DNA of 64,000 bases, from NCBI GenBank assembly GCA_015060015.1, contig SUZG01000006.1:41406-105405 (forward strand), given 5' to 3'. Numbering within the stretch: position 1 is the first letter of the stretch; each line of letters starts with the position of its first letter. Below are positions 7,304 to 15,742 of the stretch, piece by piece. Origin of the DNA: Rikenellaceae bacterium (GTDB lineage: Bacteria > Bacteroidota > Bacteroidia > Bacteroidales > Rikenellaceae). The notes beneath the pieces are model-generated. The model was not told the DNA's origin, did no database searches, and saw only the letters and a list, made by a program, of their open reading frames with translations. The translations under genes were made by a program, and so were the position numbers.

Positions 7304-8389
7304 ATGAAGAGATCGAGTTGGACCGACTACCAGAAAGATATTGCCGACGATAACTACTACTATGCTCGTTCGTGCATACGTCAGAACTTCTTCCCCGGAA
7401 GCGAGAAGGCGTTCCTGAATATATTGTCAAAGGATCTGGGCCGTAACATCTTTGATGACCCGCTGCATACCTCGTGTACGGGTATCGGCTACCACTCCGA
7501 CATAGTACCCTTACAGACGATTATGACCGTCGTGGCTCGTCAGTTTTCGCTTATGGCAGAGGCCGGATACGAAAACTTCACCTCGTCGTGCATCACATCG
7601 TTTGGCATCTACACCGAGTTGTTGAACACATGGGAGGAGTTCCCCGAGTTAGAGGAGCAGACACGCGAGGCGCTCTACAAGGCCACAGGCCGAGAGTTTG
7701 CCAAACCGAAGAATCTGGCTCACACATCGGACGTCATCTTCCACCACCGCGAGGAGATTGCCCGCAAGGCGAAGCACCGACTTGTAAATGCACACACCGG
7801 AGAGCCGTTGCGTGTTGTGGAGCATATAGGCTGCCACTACGCAAAGATATTCCCCAAGTCGGGCATCGGCGGCTCGGAGTTTCCCTATGTTCTGGCCGGC
7901 ATGGTCGAAGAGTGGGGAGGCGAGGTGGTTGATTACCCCGAACGACGCCACTGCTGCGGCTTCGGCTTCCGCAACTACATCGTTCAGGCCAATCGCGGCT
8001 ACTCGATAGCCAACTCTCACAAGAAGTTGGAGAGTATGTCGCCCTACCGCCCCGATTTCATCGTTACGAACTGCCCCGGCTGTTCGATGTTCCTCGACAA
8101 ATGGCAATATACCATCGCCGAGATGGAGGGCACAACCTACGGGCAGAACGGCTGCGGCATACCGGTCCTCACATACGAGGAGATGGCGGGCCTCGTGCTT
8201 GGATATGACCCCTGGGAGCTGGGTATGCAGATGCATCAGGTGGATGTAGAGCCCTTGTTGGGTAAGATGGGCATAGAGTATGACCCCTCGGCAAAATATC
8301 TCGGTCGTAATGGCAAATATATAGGCCGTCCCGAGAGTGCCATAGTAAACAGCAGAGCCAAAGAGACTCTCTACAAGATTAAGCAATAG
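7304..8389 (+). CDS. HdrB-like CCG-domain protein
   Basis: A 361-residue protein related to heterodisulfide reductase subunit B. The C-terminal cysteine-rich CCG module is complete (C177, C217-C218, C257 and C260), as needed for a non-cubane 4Fe-4S cluster. The N-terminal module aligns with HdrB (ARSCIRQNFFPG at 21-32 and later cysteines C58, C96) but the second Cys of the CC pair is T59 and the last Cys is S99, so one of the two clusters is doubtful. About 60 residues after the second module have no HdrB counterpart. The start at 7304 was chosen over an in-frame codon at 7238 because the latter overlaps the previous gene by 59 bases. Confidence 0.85.
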   Translation: MKRSSWTDYQKDIADDNYYYARSCIRQNFFPGSEKAFLNILSKDLGRNIFDDPLHTSCTGIGYHSDIVPLQTIMTVVARQFSLMAEAGYENFTSSCITSFGIYTELLNTWEEFPELEEQTREALYKATGREFAKPKNLAHTSDVIFHHREEIARKAKHRLVNAHTGEPLRVVEHIGCHYAKIFPKSGIGGSEFPYVLAGMVEEWGGEVVDYPERRHCCGFGFRNYIVQANRGYSIANSHKKLESMSPYRPDFIVTNCPGCSMFLDKWQYTIAEMEGTTYGQNGCGIPVLTYEEMAGLVLGYDPWELGMQMHQVDVEPLLGKMGIEYDPSAKYLGRNGKYIGRPESAIVNSRAKETLYKIKQ

Positions 8390-8395
8390 GATAGG

Positions 8396-9406
8396 ATGAA
8401 GCATATCGTAATCATAGGAGGAGGCATTGCCGGAATGCAGTGTGCCGTGGAGTTATCTTCTCTCGGCATATCGGCCACCGTTATCGAGAAGGAACGTGCT
8501 ACGGGTGGAAAACTCGCCTCGTGGCATCGCCTGTTCCCCACTTTTACTCCGGCAGAAGATGTACTCGGCGAGCTGCGTTTGAAGTTTGCCAAGGCGGCAA
8601 ATGTGTCGCTGCGTTGTGGCATCGAGGCCATAGAGATAACCCCCCGAAAGGTTACCCTCTCGACGGGCGAGGAGCTTAAATGCGACGCTGTGGTTCTGGC
8701 TACGGGCTTTACACTCTTTGATGCACGCATCAAGGAGGAGTACGGCTACGGCATCTATGACAATGTCGTTACCTCGGCCGACCTTGAAGAGATGTTCAAC
8801 CGAGGCGAGATAGTGCTGAAAAACGGCAACCGGCCTCGCCGCATAGCACTGCTGCACTGCGTAGGCTCACGCGACGAGAAGGTGTGCCAGCGACACTGCT
8901 CAAAGGTGTGCTGCGTGACGGGTGTCAAGCAGGCTATCGAGTTGAAAGAGATGTTCCCGACGGCCGATGTCTTTAACTTCTATATGGATATCCGTATGTT
9001 CGGCCCCGGCTACGAGGAGATGTATCGCGAGGCACAGGTTAAGCACAACGTACACTTCGTGCGAGGTCGTATATCGGAGGTGAGTCCCACAATTGATGGC
9101 CGCTTGCAACTCAAAGCCGAAGATACGCTTACGGGTCGCCCGTTGAAGATGAGTGTCGATATGCTTGTGCTGCTCGTCGGTATGCGTGCCAACGAGGAGA
9201 ACGCCGAGCTGGCTGCACGCTATGGTCTGCAATGTCAGGAGAGTGGTTTTATGAAGCCGCAGGATAACTTTATGCACAACGTGGAGAGCAATGTGGAGGG
9301 TATATTCTATGCCGGCACAATCACTGCTCCGAAGAGTGTTGGCGAGACGCTGAATGAGGCAACAACTGTTGCTCTGCGTATCAAGGAGTGGCTCCAGAAA
9401 CAATAA
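8396..9406 (+). CDS. Short HdrA-like FAD oxidoreductase
   Basis: A 336-residue flavoprotein with the N-terminal FAD-binding GGGIAG (8-13) and the HdrA signature HCVGSRDE (154-161) followed by C164, C168 and C172-C173. HdrA is the flavin subunit of heterodisulfide reductases and splits or passes electrons between partners. It is about half the size of methanogen HdrA: the inserted 4Fe-4S ferredoxin domains and the N-terminal extension are missing, as in QmoA-like short forms. It starts 6 bases after the HdrB-like gene. Whether it still bifurcates electrons cannot be told from sequence. Confidence 0.88.
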   Translation: MKHIVIIGGGIAGMQCAVELSSLGISATVIEKERATGGKLASWHRLFPTFTPAEDVLGELRLKFAKAANVSLRCGIEAIEITPRKVTLSTGEELKCDAVVLATGFTLFDARIKEEYGYGIYDNVVTSADLEEMFNRGEIVLKNGNRPRRIALLHCVGSRDEKVCQRHCSKVCCVTGVKQAIELKEMFPTADVFNFYMDIRMFGPGYEEMYREAQVKHNVHFVRGRISEVSPTIDGRLQLKAEDTLTGRPLKMSVDMLVLLVGMRANEENAELAARYGLQCQESGFMKPQDNFMHNVESNVEGIFYAGTITAPKSVGETLNEATTVALRIKEWLQKQ

Positions 9407-9418
9407 TTTTTGTCAGAT

Positions 9419-9748
9419 ATGATTAATTTCGGTTTTTCGATAAATAAGCCACGCGTCATCGACATTGACAACAACAACCTTCGGAAGAGCAACGAGATTA
9501 TACTCGAAATGCCGGAGTTGCAGGCCTGCATCGGCTGCGGATCGTGTACCGCATCCTGCACGGCAGGCAACCTCACGGATTTCAATTTCCGCAAGGTGCA
9601 TACGCTGGTGCGTCGTGGCGAATATCAGGGGGCCTATATGGAGCTTAACAAATGTATGCTTTGCGGCAAGTGCCGTCTGGTCTGTCCGCGAGGTATCAAT
9701 ACGCGAGGTATTGTTATGCTCATTAAACGAAAGTTAGGCGACTTTTAA
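9419..9748 (+). CDS. Small HdrC-like ferredoxin-type protein
   Basis: A 109-residue iron-sulfur protein with two 4Fe-4S motifs (C37, C40, C43, C47 and C79, C82, C85, C89) spaced as in HdrC. This is the second HdrC-type protein of the operon and is much shorter than the first. It begins 12 bases after the HdrA-like gene; ATG at 9419 is preferred over an in-frame TTG nine bases upstream. It probably links the soluble Hdr subunits to the membrane protein encoded next (inference from gene order). Confidence 0.85.
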   Translation: MINFGFSINKPRVIDIDNNNLRKSNEIILEMPELQACIGCGSCTASCTAGNLTDFNFRKVHTLVRRGEYQGAYMELNKCMLCGKCRLVCPRGINTRGIVMLIKRKLGDF

Positions 9749-9809
9749 CCTACCGCACCAAAACCGATTACCCACACCTCGCATTAAGAGTTTTTAGATT
9801 GATATAGTA

Positions 9810-11603
9810 ATGACTTTTTTCGCACCTTTCTGCATACCGTTTATTGTCGGAGCAACGCTGCTTTTCTTTTGCGTTGCCCTGAAATATTTTTCGTGGTTGC
9901 GACAGCTCCCGACAAGCGATATGATACTTATCGCCAAGGGAATCTTCACGCCTCGCACCCTCTCGGCGGTATGGGAGGTTGTGTGCGAGTCGCTGCTGCA
10001 CCGCCGCATATTCCGCCGCAATGTCGTGCTGGGATATATGCATATGAGCCTCGCCTTCGGCTGGTTTCTGCTTATCGTGGTGGGATGGATTGAGACCGTA
10101 TCCTATCTCGGAACAGAGTGGGTACCTCTGCAAGGACACGTCTTTTTCAAATATTTCGTACCCCTGAACGGCATTGAGGGCCACAAGCCCCTGTTCGACA
10201 ATGTTATGGATGCCCTGCTGCTCTTCGTGCTGTCGGGCGTTACGCTGGCGTGGCTGAAACGACTACGTTCACGCCTTATGGGTATGCGTCGTACCACGAA
10301 GCATATCTTCTTTGACCGCATAGCCCTCTCTGCTCTGTGGTTTATATTCCCGCTGCGACTTTTTGCCGAGAGCATCACCTGTGCCATCTATGGCGGAGGC
10401 GGTTTCCTCACAGGCAACATTGGCACACTACTCTCGCAGCATATCGGCACCGATATCCTGATGGCTCTCTATGAGCCGATGTGGTGGATGTACTCTTCGG
10501 CTCTGGGCGTATTCTTCGTGGCGATGCCCTTCTCGCGTTATATGCATATCTTTACCGAGATACCTCTCATCTTCCTGCGTCACTACCGCCTGCGTCCTGC
10601 GGCCAAGTCCAAGTCGTACGACAACTTCGAGATTGAGGCATGCTCGCGTTGCGGAATATGTATCGACCCATGTCAGTTGCAGAGCCAGCTGGGCATTGAC
10701 GATGTGCAGTCGGTATATTTTCTGCGTGATAGACGCTACAATATGCTGCAACAGAAGGTGGCCTACAACTGTCTTATGTGCGGCCGTTGCGAGGCTGTAT
10801 GTCCGGTGGGCATCAACCTCAACACCCTGCGACAAAACTCGCGTACAACGATGCGAAACATACCCAACGAGGGACGTTATAACTATCTGCGTGGTATAGA
10901 CCTCTCGCAGGGTGAGGGTCGCGTGGGCTATTTTGCGGGTTGTATGACCCTGCTTACGCCCAACACCATGTCGGCTATGCAACGTATATTTGAAGCCGCC
11001 GGCGAAAAGGTATGGTGGGCCGACAAGGAGGGTAGCGTATGCTGTGGTCGCCCATTGAAGCTATCGGGCGAAAGCGACTCGGCACAGAAGATGATCGACT
11101 ATAACAAATCACTCTTCGAGAAGCACAACATCACCACACTGGTAACCTCCTGCCCTATCTGTTTGAGGGTCTTCCGCGAGGACTACGACCTGCAAGGCAT
11201 CGAGGTACTGCACCACTCGGAGTATATCCTGCGACTGCTGCAACAGGGCCGACTGAAAGTAGGCTACTCGGCAGAGCAACGCTACACCTACCACGACCCC
11301 TGCGAGCTGGGTCGCGGAAGTGGCATCTACGACCAGCCGCGTGCCGTCATCGAGGCTGTGGGCATATTGTTGGAGCCGAAGCATAACCGCCGAGACTCCC
11401 TCTGCTGCGGCTCGTCGGTGGCCAATACCGCCATAAATGACGCCCAGCAACTCACCATCGCACGCAGCGTGGCCGACGAGCTGGAATCCACGGGTGCCGA
11501 GACCATCGTCACCGCCTGCCCACTCTGCAAAAAGGCTATTGCACGAGGCACGAAACAGCAAGTTTCCGACCTCTCGGAGATTATAGCCAACAGTTTGAGG
11601 TAA
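9810..11603 (+). CDS. Membrane HdrE-HdrD fusion iron-sulfur protein
   Basis: A 597-residue fusion. The first 255 residues hold about five membrane helices (near 4-22, 73-93, 130-150, 172-192, 225-248) like the cytochrome b subunits NarI and HdrE; H78 and H246 are possible haem ligands. Then come two 4Fe-4S motifs (C278, C281, C284, C288; C321, C324, C327, C331) and two complete CCG modules (C378, C411-C412, C448, C451; C498, C532-C533, C570, C573), the HdrD/DsrK part. Such proteins couple the quinone pool to a thiol/disulfide or other redox partner on the cytoplasmic face. It is the last gene of the operon, 61 bases after the small HdrC. Confidence 0.88.
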   Translation: MTFFAPFCIPFIVGATLLFFCVALKYFSWLRQLPTSDMILIAKGIFTPRTLSAVWEVVCESLLHRRIFRRNVVLGYMHMSLAFGWFLLIVVGWIETVSYLGTEWVPLQGHVFFKYFVPLNGIEGHKPLFDNVMDALLLFVLSGVTLAWLKRLRSRLMGMRRTTKHIFFDRIALSALWFIFPLRLFAESITCAIYGGGGFLTGNIGTLLSQHIGTDILMALYEPMWWMYSSALGVFFVAMPFSRYMHIFTEIPLIFLRHYRLRPAAKSKSYDNFEIEACSRCGICIDPCQLQSQLGIDDVQSVYFLRDRRYNMLQQKVAYNCLMCGRCEAVCPVGINLNTLRQNSRTTMRNIPNEGRYNYLRGIDLSQGEGRVGYFAGCMTLLTPNTMSAMQRIFEAAGEKVWWADKEGSVCCGRPLKLSGESDSAQKMIDYNKSLFEKHNITTLVTSCPICLRVFREDYDLQGIEVLHHSEYILRLLQQGRLKVGYSAEQRYTYHDPCELGRGSGIYDQPRAVIEAVGILLEPKHNRRDSLCCGSSVANTAINDAQQLTIARSVADELESTGAETIVTACPLCKKAIARGTKQQVSDLSEIIANSLR

Positions 11604-11668
11604 AAGCTATTACAAGGTTTGGCAGGCTATCGGCCGACCATTTGCAACAGAAAAAAGTCGAAAATAAT

Positions 11669-11699
11669 TTTGCGGAAGTGAAATTTTTCACTATCTTTG
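11669..11699 (+). promoter_or_regulatory. Bacteroidota promoter of tRNA-fMet
   Basis: TTTG at 11669-11672, a 19-nt spacer and TATCTTTG at 11692-11699 match the Bacteroidota consensus. The tRNA begins 50 bases downstream. Confidence 0.75.
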
Positions 11700-11748
11700 C
11701 ACCACTTAACCACGAAATATCGGGCATTTCGCCCATATAACGATACAT

Positions 11749-11824
11749 CGCGGGGTAGAGCAGTTGGCAGCTCGTCGGGCTCATAACCCGGAGGTCGGAG
11801 GTTCGAGTCCTCCCCCCGCTACCA
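11749..11824 (+). tRNA. Initiator tRNA-fMet (CAT)
   Basis: A 76-nt cloverleaf with encoded CCA. The anticodon is CAT in the loop CTCATAA, flanked by three G:C pairs (GGG/CCC), a mark of initiator tRNA. The acceptor stem pairs GCGGGG with CCCCGC at positions 2-7 and 66-71, while position 1 (C) faces 72 (T), so the first pair is open as in initiators; the usual bacterial mismatch is C1-A72, here C1-U72. A rho-independent terminator starts one base after the CCA. Confidence 0.95.
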
Positions 11825-11878
11825 TAGAGGAAATCCAAATCGGATTTCCTCTCTTTTTATGGTAGCGGGGGGAGGACT
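11806..11878. repeat. Perfect 20-bp inverted repeat of the tRNA-fMet 3' end
   Basis: The last 19 bases of the tRNA gene plus one (11806-11825) recur as an exact reverse complement at 11859-11878. The terminator hairpin lies between the arms, so the RNA could form one long hairpin of 20 + 11 bp that competes with the tRNA fold. Confidence 0.9.
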
Positions 11879-12340
11879 GATGTCCTCAATCATTTTTACA
11901 TTCCCTCTAAATCCCCCTTTGACAAAGGGGGACTTATAAATTACAACGCAATTTGGTTAGCCCTCCCAACTATATTTACATTCCTCCCCAACCCCTCCTT
12001 TGGCAAAGGAGAGGATTTCCAACCACTACTCTACCATAGAGGAAATCCGAGAGGGTTTCCTCTTTTTTTATGGTAGCGGGGGGGGCTTACGTCCTCAAAC
12101 ATTTTTACATTCCCTCCCCTATGTCCCCTCCCTTTGGCAAGACATAAAGTCTTCTCTTGTCTGCTCCCGCTCGGCAGAGTGCGCAAGCACCCTCTGCCCT
12201 CACTTACCCGCAGCCTTGACAAAGGGAGGGGATTTTCTTGTCTATCCTCGCTTACTCGCAGCCTTGAAAAAGGGCGGGGATTTGACTACACCACGCATCG
12301 CCGAAATATTCTTATGCCCACTTCCTGCTTTGAATAGAAA
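11819..12340. repeat. Repeat-rich non-coding region downstream of tRNA-fMet
   Basis: The stretch holds two imperfect direct copies of a unit of about 90 bases (11819-11910 and 12031-12117): CTACCATAGAGGAAATCC, a hairpin, a T run, then ATGGTAGCGGGGGG and CATTTTTACATTCCCTC. Several degenerate palindromes of the type CCCTTT-GACA-AAGGG occur near 11915, 11990, 12135, 12215 and 12270. They resemble REP/MITE-like intergenic elements. Open frames across this part have low-complexity translations and look spurious. Bases 12341-12550 hold the leader of the GH92 gene. Confidence 0.7.
11826..11858 (+). terminator. Terminator of tRNA-fMet
   Basis: An 11-bp perfect stem (AGAGGAAATCC with GGATTTCCTCT) with a 5-nt loop, followed by CTTTTT. 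It directly follows the tRNA CCA. Confidence 0.85.
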
Positions 12341-12428
12341 CTTTGAACAGCCCCTCGCACTATCAAATCGGTTTGCAAAAAATCATTTCACAAAGTTTTA
12401 TTTTCTATGCCTTTAAGAAAAATTATTT

Positions 12429-12436
12429 TATCTTTG
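12429..12436 (+). promoter_or_regulatory. Candidate -7 element for the GH92 gene
   Basis: TATCTTTG fits the Bacteroidota -7 box and lies 114 bases before the ATG. There is no good -33 box, so this is tentative. Confidence 0.35.
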
Positions 12437-12550
12437 TCAAAAGTATATTTTGGGGTGGTAGGCGGCAAGAAAAAAAGGGGTCAGACCAAATAAAACGGCC
12501 GTCGCATCCGTTCCTAACAATAGAGAGATAAAAGAATAAAACATAACACT

Positions 12551-14875
12551 ATGAACAAAATTTCGAGAATAATTCTGCTTGCAGCGGCCATCTTCACCTT
12601 TGCAGCAGCACAGGCACAGGAGGCCGATTTCCGCCCCGCCGACCTTGTACGCCCGATGATGGGCACAGCCGACCCGGGCAACGTAACACCCATTGCCACA
12701 GCACCTTTCGGTATGGTGGGTCTGGGTCCCGACACCTTCTACTGGGGCTCGGGTTACAAGTACTATCACGGACACATAAAGGGTTTCAGCCACACGCACA
12801 AGTGCGGTCAGGGTGGTACCGACTTTATGGATATTATGTTTATGCCGTTGGCATCGCCCGACTGGCTGGGTGGCGAACGCTGTCCCTCGGAGTTCTCGGC
12901 ACCCTACTCTCACGACAAGGATAAGGAGCACGTCGAGCCGGGATATTACAGCGTGAAGCTGCTCGACAGCGACATCAAGGTAGAGCTTACCGCCACATCG
13001 CGTTGCGGTATGCACCGCTACACCTACCCCAAGGGCAAGAGCCGTCAGATTTTCCTCGATATGAAGCATGGCGGCAAGGGCTCTTGCACCATCATCCCCG
13101 AGGACGATTGGGACACCGTACGCACAGCCCGCATCGAGCTGGTCGATGACCGCACCGTACGCGGATACCGCATATCAAACGGCTGGGTACCCGAGATGCA
13201 CGTCTATTTCTATGCCGAGTTCTCGGAGCCTATCAAGAACATCACACTCTACAACCACTGCCGCCGACAGGAGGGCGTAACCGAGTGGGAATCAACCGAT
13301 GTGCGTGCCGTTGTGGAGTTTGGCGAGGGTGATGCTCCCGTGGTGGCTCGCGTAGGTATCTCGCCGGCAAGCATGGAGGGAGCGAAGAAGAATGTCAAGA
13401 AGGAGATAAAGACATGGGATTTCGACAAGGTGCGTCAGAAGATGAACAACCTCTGGAACGAGACCCTCTCGGCAATCATCATCGACGATGAGAACTCACC
13501 CGAGAAGGAGGCCTTCTACACAAGCCTCTACTTTGCTCACCTCTACCCGCAGCTCTACTCTGATGTAACAGGCGAGTACCGTTCTTCGGACATCAAGGTA
13601 CACAAGGGCAAGTTCAACTACTACGGTGGTTGTTTCAGTCCGTGGGACACCTTCCGCACGCAGATACCTTTGATGACAATTCTCCACCCCGAGGTGATGA
13701 ACGACCTTGTAAAGACCTTGCAGGAGCATTACAACAACTGCGGTATGTTGCCCGTATGGTTGTTGGCAGGTCAGGAGAATATGTGTATGATTGGCTACAA
13801 CTCGGTGCCGACAATCTCGGACATCTACTCAAAGGGCATCCGCAAGTACGATGTTGAGGCCATATACGATGCTATGAAGGTGTCGGCAAACAAGGATACC
13901 TTCGGTTACTTCCTGCGTCAGTTCCGAGGTGCTCGCTACTACAACAAATATGGCTATGTGCCCTGCGATTTGGAGATTAGCTCCGTTTCAAAGACCTTGG
14001 AGTATAGTTATGCCGACTGGTCGCTGGCACAGATGGCGAAGGCTCTGGGTAAGAAAGAGGATTACGACTACTACATCCAGCGTGCCGCACGCTACAAGAA
14101 CCTGTTTGACCCCGAGGTAGGCTTTATGCGTGGCAAGGATAGCAATGGCAACTGGCGTACGCCGTTTGACCCCTTCTACTCGAACCACTATCAGCCCGAT
14201 GACGACTTCTGCGAGGGTACATCGTGGTCGTGGACCTTCTTCGTGCCGCACGATGTTGCCGGTCTGGCTGATTTGATGGGTGGCGAAGAGAAGTTTGTCG
14301 AGAAACTGGACTCTCTCTTCCTCGTAAGTTCGCACGTCACGGGCCCTAACCCCGCATCGGATATTACGGGTCGCGTAGGTCAGTATGCTCACGGCAACGA
14401 GCCTGCTCACCAGATACTCTATATGTACAACTACGTTGGTCAGCCGTGGCGTGCCCACAAGAAGATTAGCGACATCCTCTATACCCTCTATCGCCCCACT
14501 CCCGACGGAATTTGCGGTAATGACGATAGCGGACAGATGTCGGCATGGTATATTATGAGTGCAATGGGTATCTTCCCGCAGATGCACGGAAATGGTGTCT
14601 ATTGCATCGGAACACCTATGTTCAAGAGCCTCAAATTGAAGCACGGCAAGGGTACGCTTACGATTCTTGCACCCGAGGCTTCACGCGAGAACTGCTATGT
14701 GCAGTCACTCACAGTCAATGGCAAGCCATACACCAAGACTTGGTTCCACCATAACGACCTCTTCGGCCGAGATAATGTTTTGGAGTTTGAGATGGGCCCC
14801 GAGCCTAATAAGGCGTGGGGTGCAGCCGTAGAGGACAGACCAAAGTCTATGCGTGACGAGAAGTGGGAAGATTAG
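12551..14875 (+). CDS. GH92 family alpha-mannosidase
   Basis: A 774-residue secreted glycosidase. Residues 1-22 form a signal peptide ending in AQAQ. The body matches glycoside hydrolase family 92 from end to end: VRPMMGTADPGNV (about 34-46), GFSHTHKCG, the central WNETLS region and the late segment with GNDDSGQMSAWYI, a family hallmark. GH92 enzymes are calcium-dependent exo-acting alpha-mannosidases, mostly alpha-1,2, that trim host or yeast glycans in the periplasm or outside. It stands alone without a SusC/SusD pair, so it is not in a classical polysaccharide utilisation locus. manA at 17 kb could feed released mannose to glycolysis after phosphorylation (inference). Confidence 0.93.
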   Translation: MNKISRIILLAAAIFTFAAAQAQEADFRPADLVRPMMGTADPGNVTPIATAPFGMVGLGPDTFYWGSGYKYYHGHIKGFSHTHKCGQGGTDFMDIMFMPLASPDWLGGERCPSEFSAPYSHDKDKEHVEPGYYSVKLLDSDIKVELTATSRCGMHRYTYPKGKSRQIFLDMKHGGKGSCTIIPEDDWDTVRTARIELVDDRTVRGYRISNGWVPEMHVYFYAEFSEPIKNITLYNHCRRQEGVTEWESTDVRAVVEFGEGDAPVVARVGISPASMEGAKKNVKKEIKTWDFDKVRQKMNNLWNETLSAIIIDDENSPEKEAFYTSLYFAHLYPQLYSDVTGEYRSSDIKVHKGKFNYYGGCFSPWDTFRTQIPLMTILHPEVMNDLVKTLQEHYNNCGMLPVWLLAGQENMCMIGYNSVPTISDIYSKGIRKYDVEAIYDAMKVSANKDTFGYFLRQFRGARYYNKYGYVPCDLEISSVSKTLEYSYADWSLAQMAKALGKKEDYDYYIQRAARYKNLFDPEVGFMRGKDSNGNWRTPFDPFYSNHYQPDDDFCEGTSWSWTFFVPHDVAGLADLMGGEEKFVEKLDSLFLVSSHVTGPNPASDITGRVGQYAHGNEPAHQILYMYNYVGQPWRAHKKISDILYTLYRPTPDGICGNDDSGQMSAWYIMSAMGIFPQMHGNGVYCIGTPMFKSLKLKHGKGTLTILAPEASRENCYVQSLTVNGKPYTKTWFHHNDLFGRDNVLEFEMGPEPNKAWGAAVEDRPKSMRDEKWED

Positions 14876-14896
14876 GTTCACCACTCTCTATAAATA

Positions 14897-14930
14897 AAAC
14901 AAGCCGACATTTGAAAATGTCGGCTTGTTT
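14897..14930. terminator. Bidirectional terminator between the GH92 and SGNH genes
   Basis: A 14-bp perfect stem (AAACAAGCCGACAT with its complement) and a 6-nt loop, with T-rich sequence on both strands. It sits between two convergent genes. Confidence 0.9.
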
Positions 14931-14946
14931 GTTATCGGGAAGCAAC

Positions 14947-15651
14947 CTATTTCATCGGCTGATGACGGTGATTTTTCTTCACTTTCAGCACCTTATCTAT
15001 CGCCTCGCAGACCATAGGCTCGTTGATTGTGCGGTAGCACTCCAAATTAAGATGACAGCCATCGAAGGTCCACTTCTCGGGCAGGCCACCCGTCTCGGTC
15101 GTAAGAGCCGAATAGTAGTCAAGATAGAAAATATGGTTCTCCTCGGCGTAGGCACGAATCATCTTGTTCAGCTCACGAATAGGCTCGGCGGGCTTCAACT
15201 CTCTACGCCAGCTGAACACTTCGCACGGCGTCACCGAGCAGAGGATAACCTTGATGCCGTTCATCTTCGCAAGCTCGCACATCGAAGCGATATTTCCCAG
15301 AATATTCTCGTGAGCAATATAACCGTTATTGCGTGCTATATCGTTGATACCCGCCATAATAACCACCACTCGCGGATTCAAGGCGATGACATCCTGACGA
15401 AAACGCACCAGCATCTCGGCTGTGGTCTGTCCGCTGATACCTCGTCCGACAAAGTTATTCTTTGTGAAGAACTCCGGGTCCTGCGACGCCCACTGTTCGG
15501 TAATTGAGTTACCCATAAAGACAGCATCGGGGCGTTCCGTAACACTCTTATTCGCATCGGCATAGCGGCCGAACTTTGCCCAGTCATTGGTTTGTGCCGA
15601 AGCTGAAAAAACAAATATCAGACCGATTGCAAGCAATAAAAATCTTTTCAT
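14947..15651 (-). CDS. Secreted SGNH/GDSL-type hydrolase
   Basis: A 234-residue protein with an N-terminal signal peptide (residues 1-19, ending SASA) and the SGNH-hydrolase blocks: GNSITEQW (Ser of block I), GRGISGQ (block II Gly), GINDIARN (block III Asn) and DGCHLN (block V Asp/His). Such enzymes are esterases or acetylhydrolases; many in gut Bacteroidota remove acetyl groups from glycans, which would suit its place next to the GH92 mannosidase, but the genes are convergent and separately transcribed. The -7-like box TATTTTTG lies on the minus strand at 15693-15700. Confidence 0.88.
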   Translation of the reverse strand: MKRFLLLAIGLIFVFSASAQTNDWAKFGRYADANKSVTERPDAVFMGNSITEQWASQDPEFFTKNNFVGRGISGQTTAEMLVRFRQDVIALNPRVVVIMAGINDIARNNGYIAHENILGNIASMCELAKMNGIKVILCSVTPCEVFSWRRELKPAEPIRELNKMIRAYAEENHIFYLDYYSALTTETGGLPEKWTFDGCHLNLECYRTINEPMVCEAIDKVLKVKKNHRHQPMK

Positions 15652-15742
15652 ACTATATCTTTTTAGTTATTTATCTCAGACCTATTGTATGACAAAAATA
15701 CAAATTTATATATTAACTGCACGCAGTTTCGGCTATTTTTGT

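Noticed and set aside
11581..11838. A minus-strand open frame of 85 codons across the initiator tRNA
   Set aside because: It is mostly the complement of the tRNA gene and its promoter. Such frames (with GRTRTSDLRVMSPTS-like peptides) are well-known artefacts.
11911..12290. CRISPR array
   Set aside because: The repeats are palindromic, vary in length and spacing, and have no unique spacers of constant size; no cas genes lie nearby.
12000..12416. A plus-strand open frame of 138 codons in the repeat region
   Set aside because: The translation follows the REP-like repeats, has no domain and no promoter of its own. The base pattern is that of non-coding repeats.
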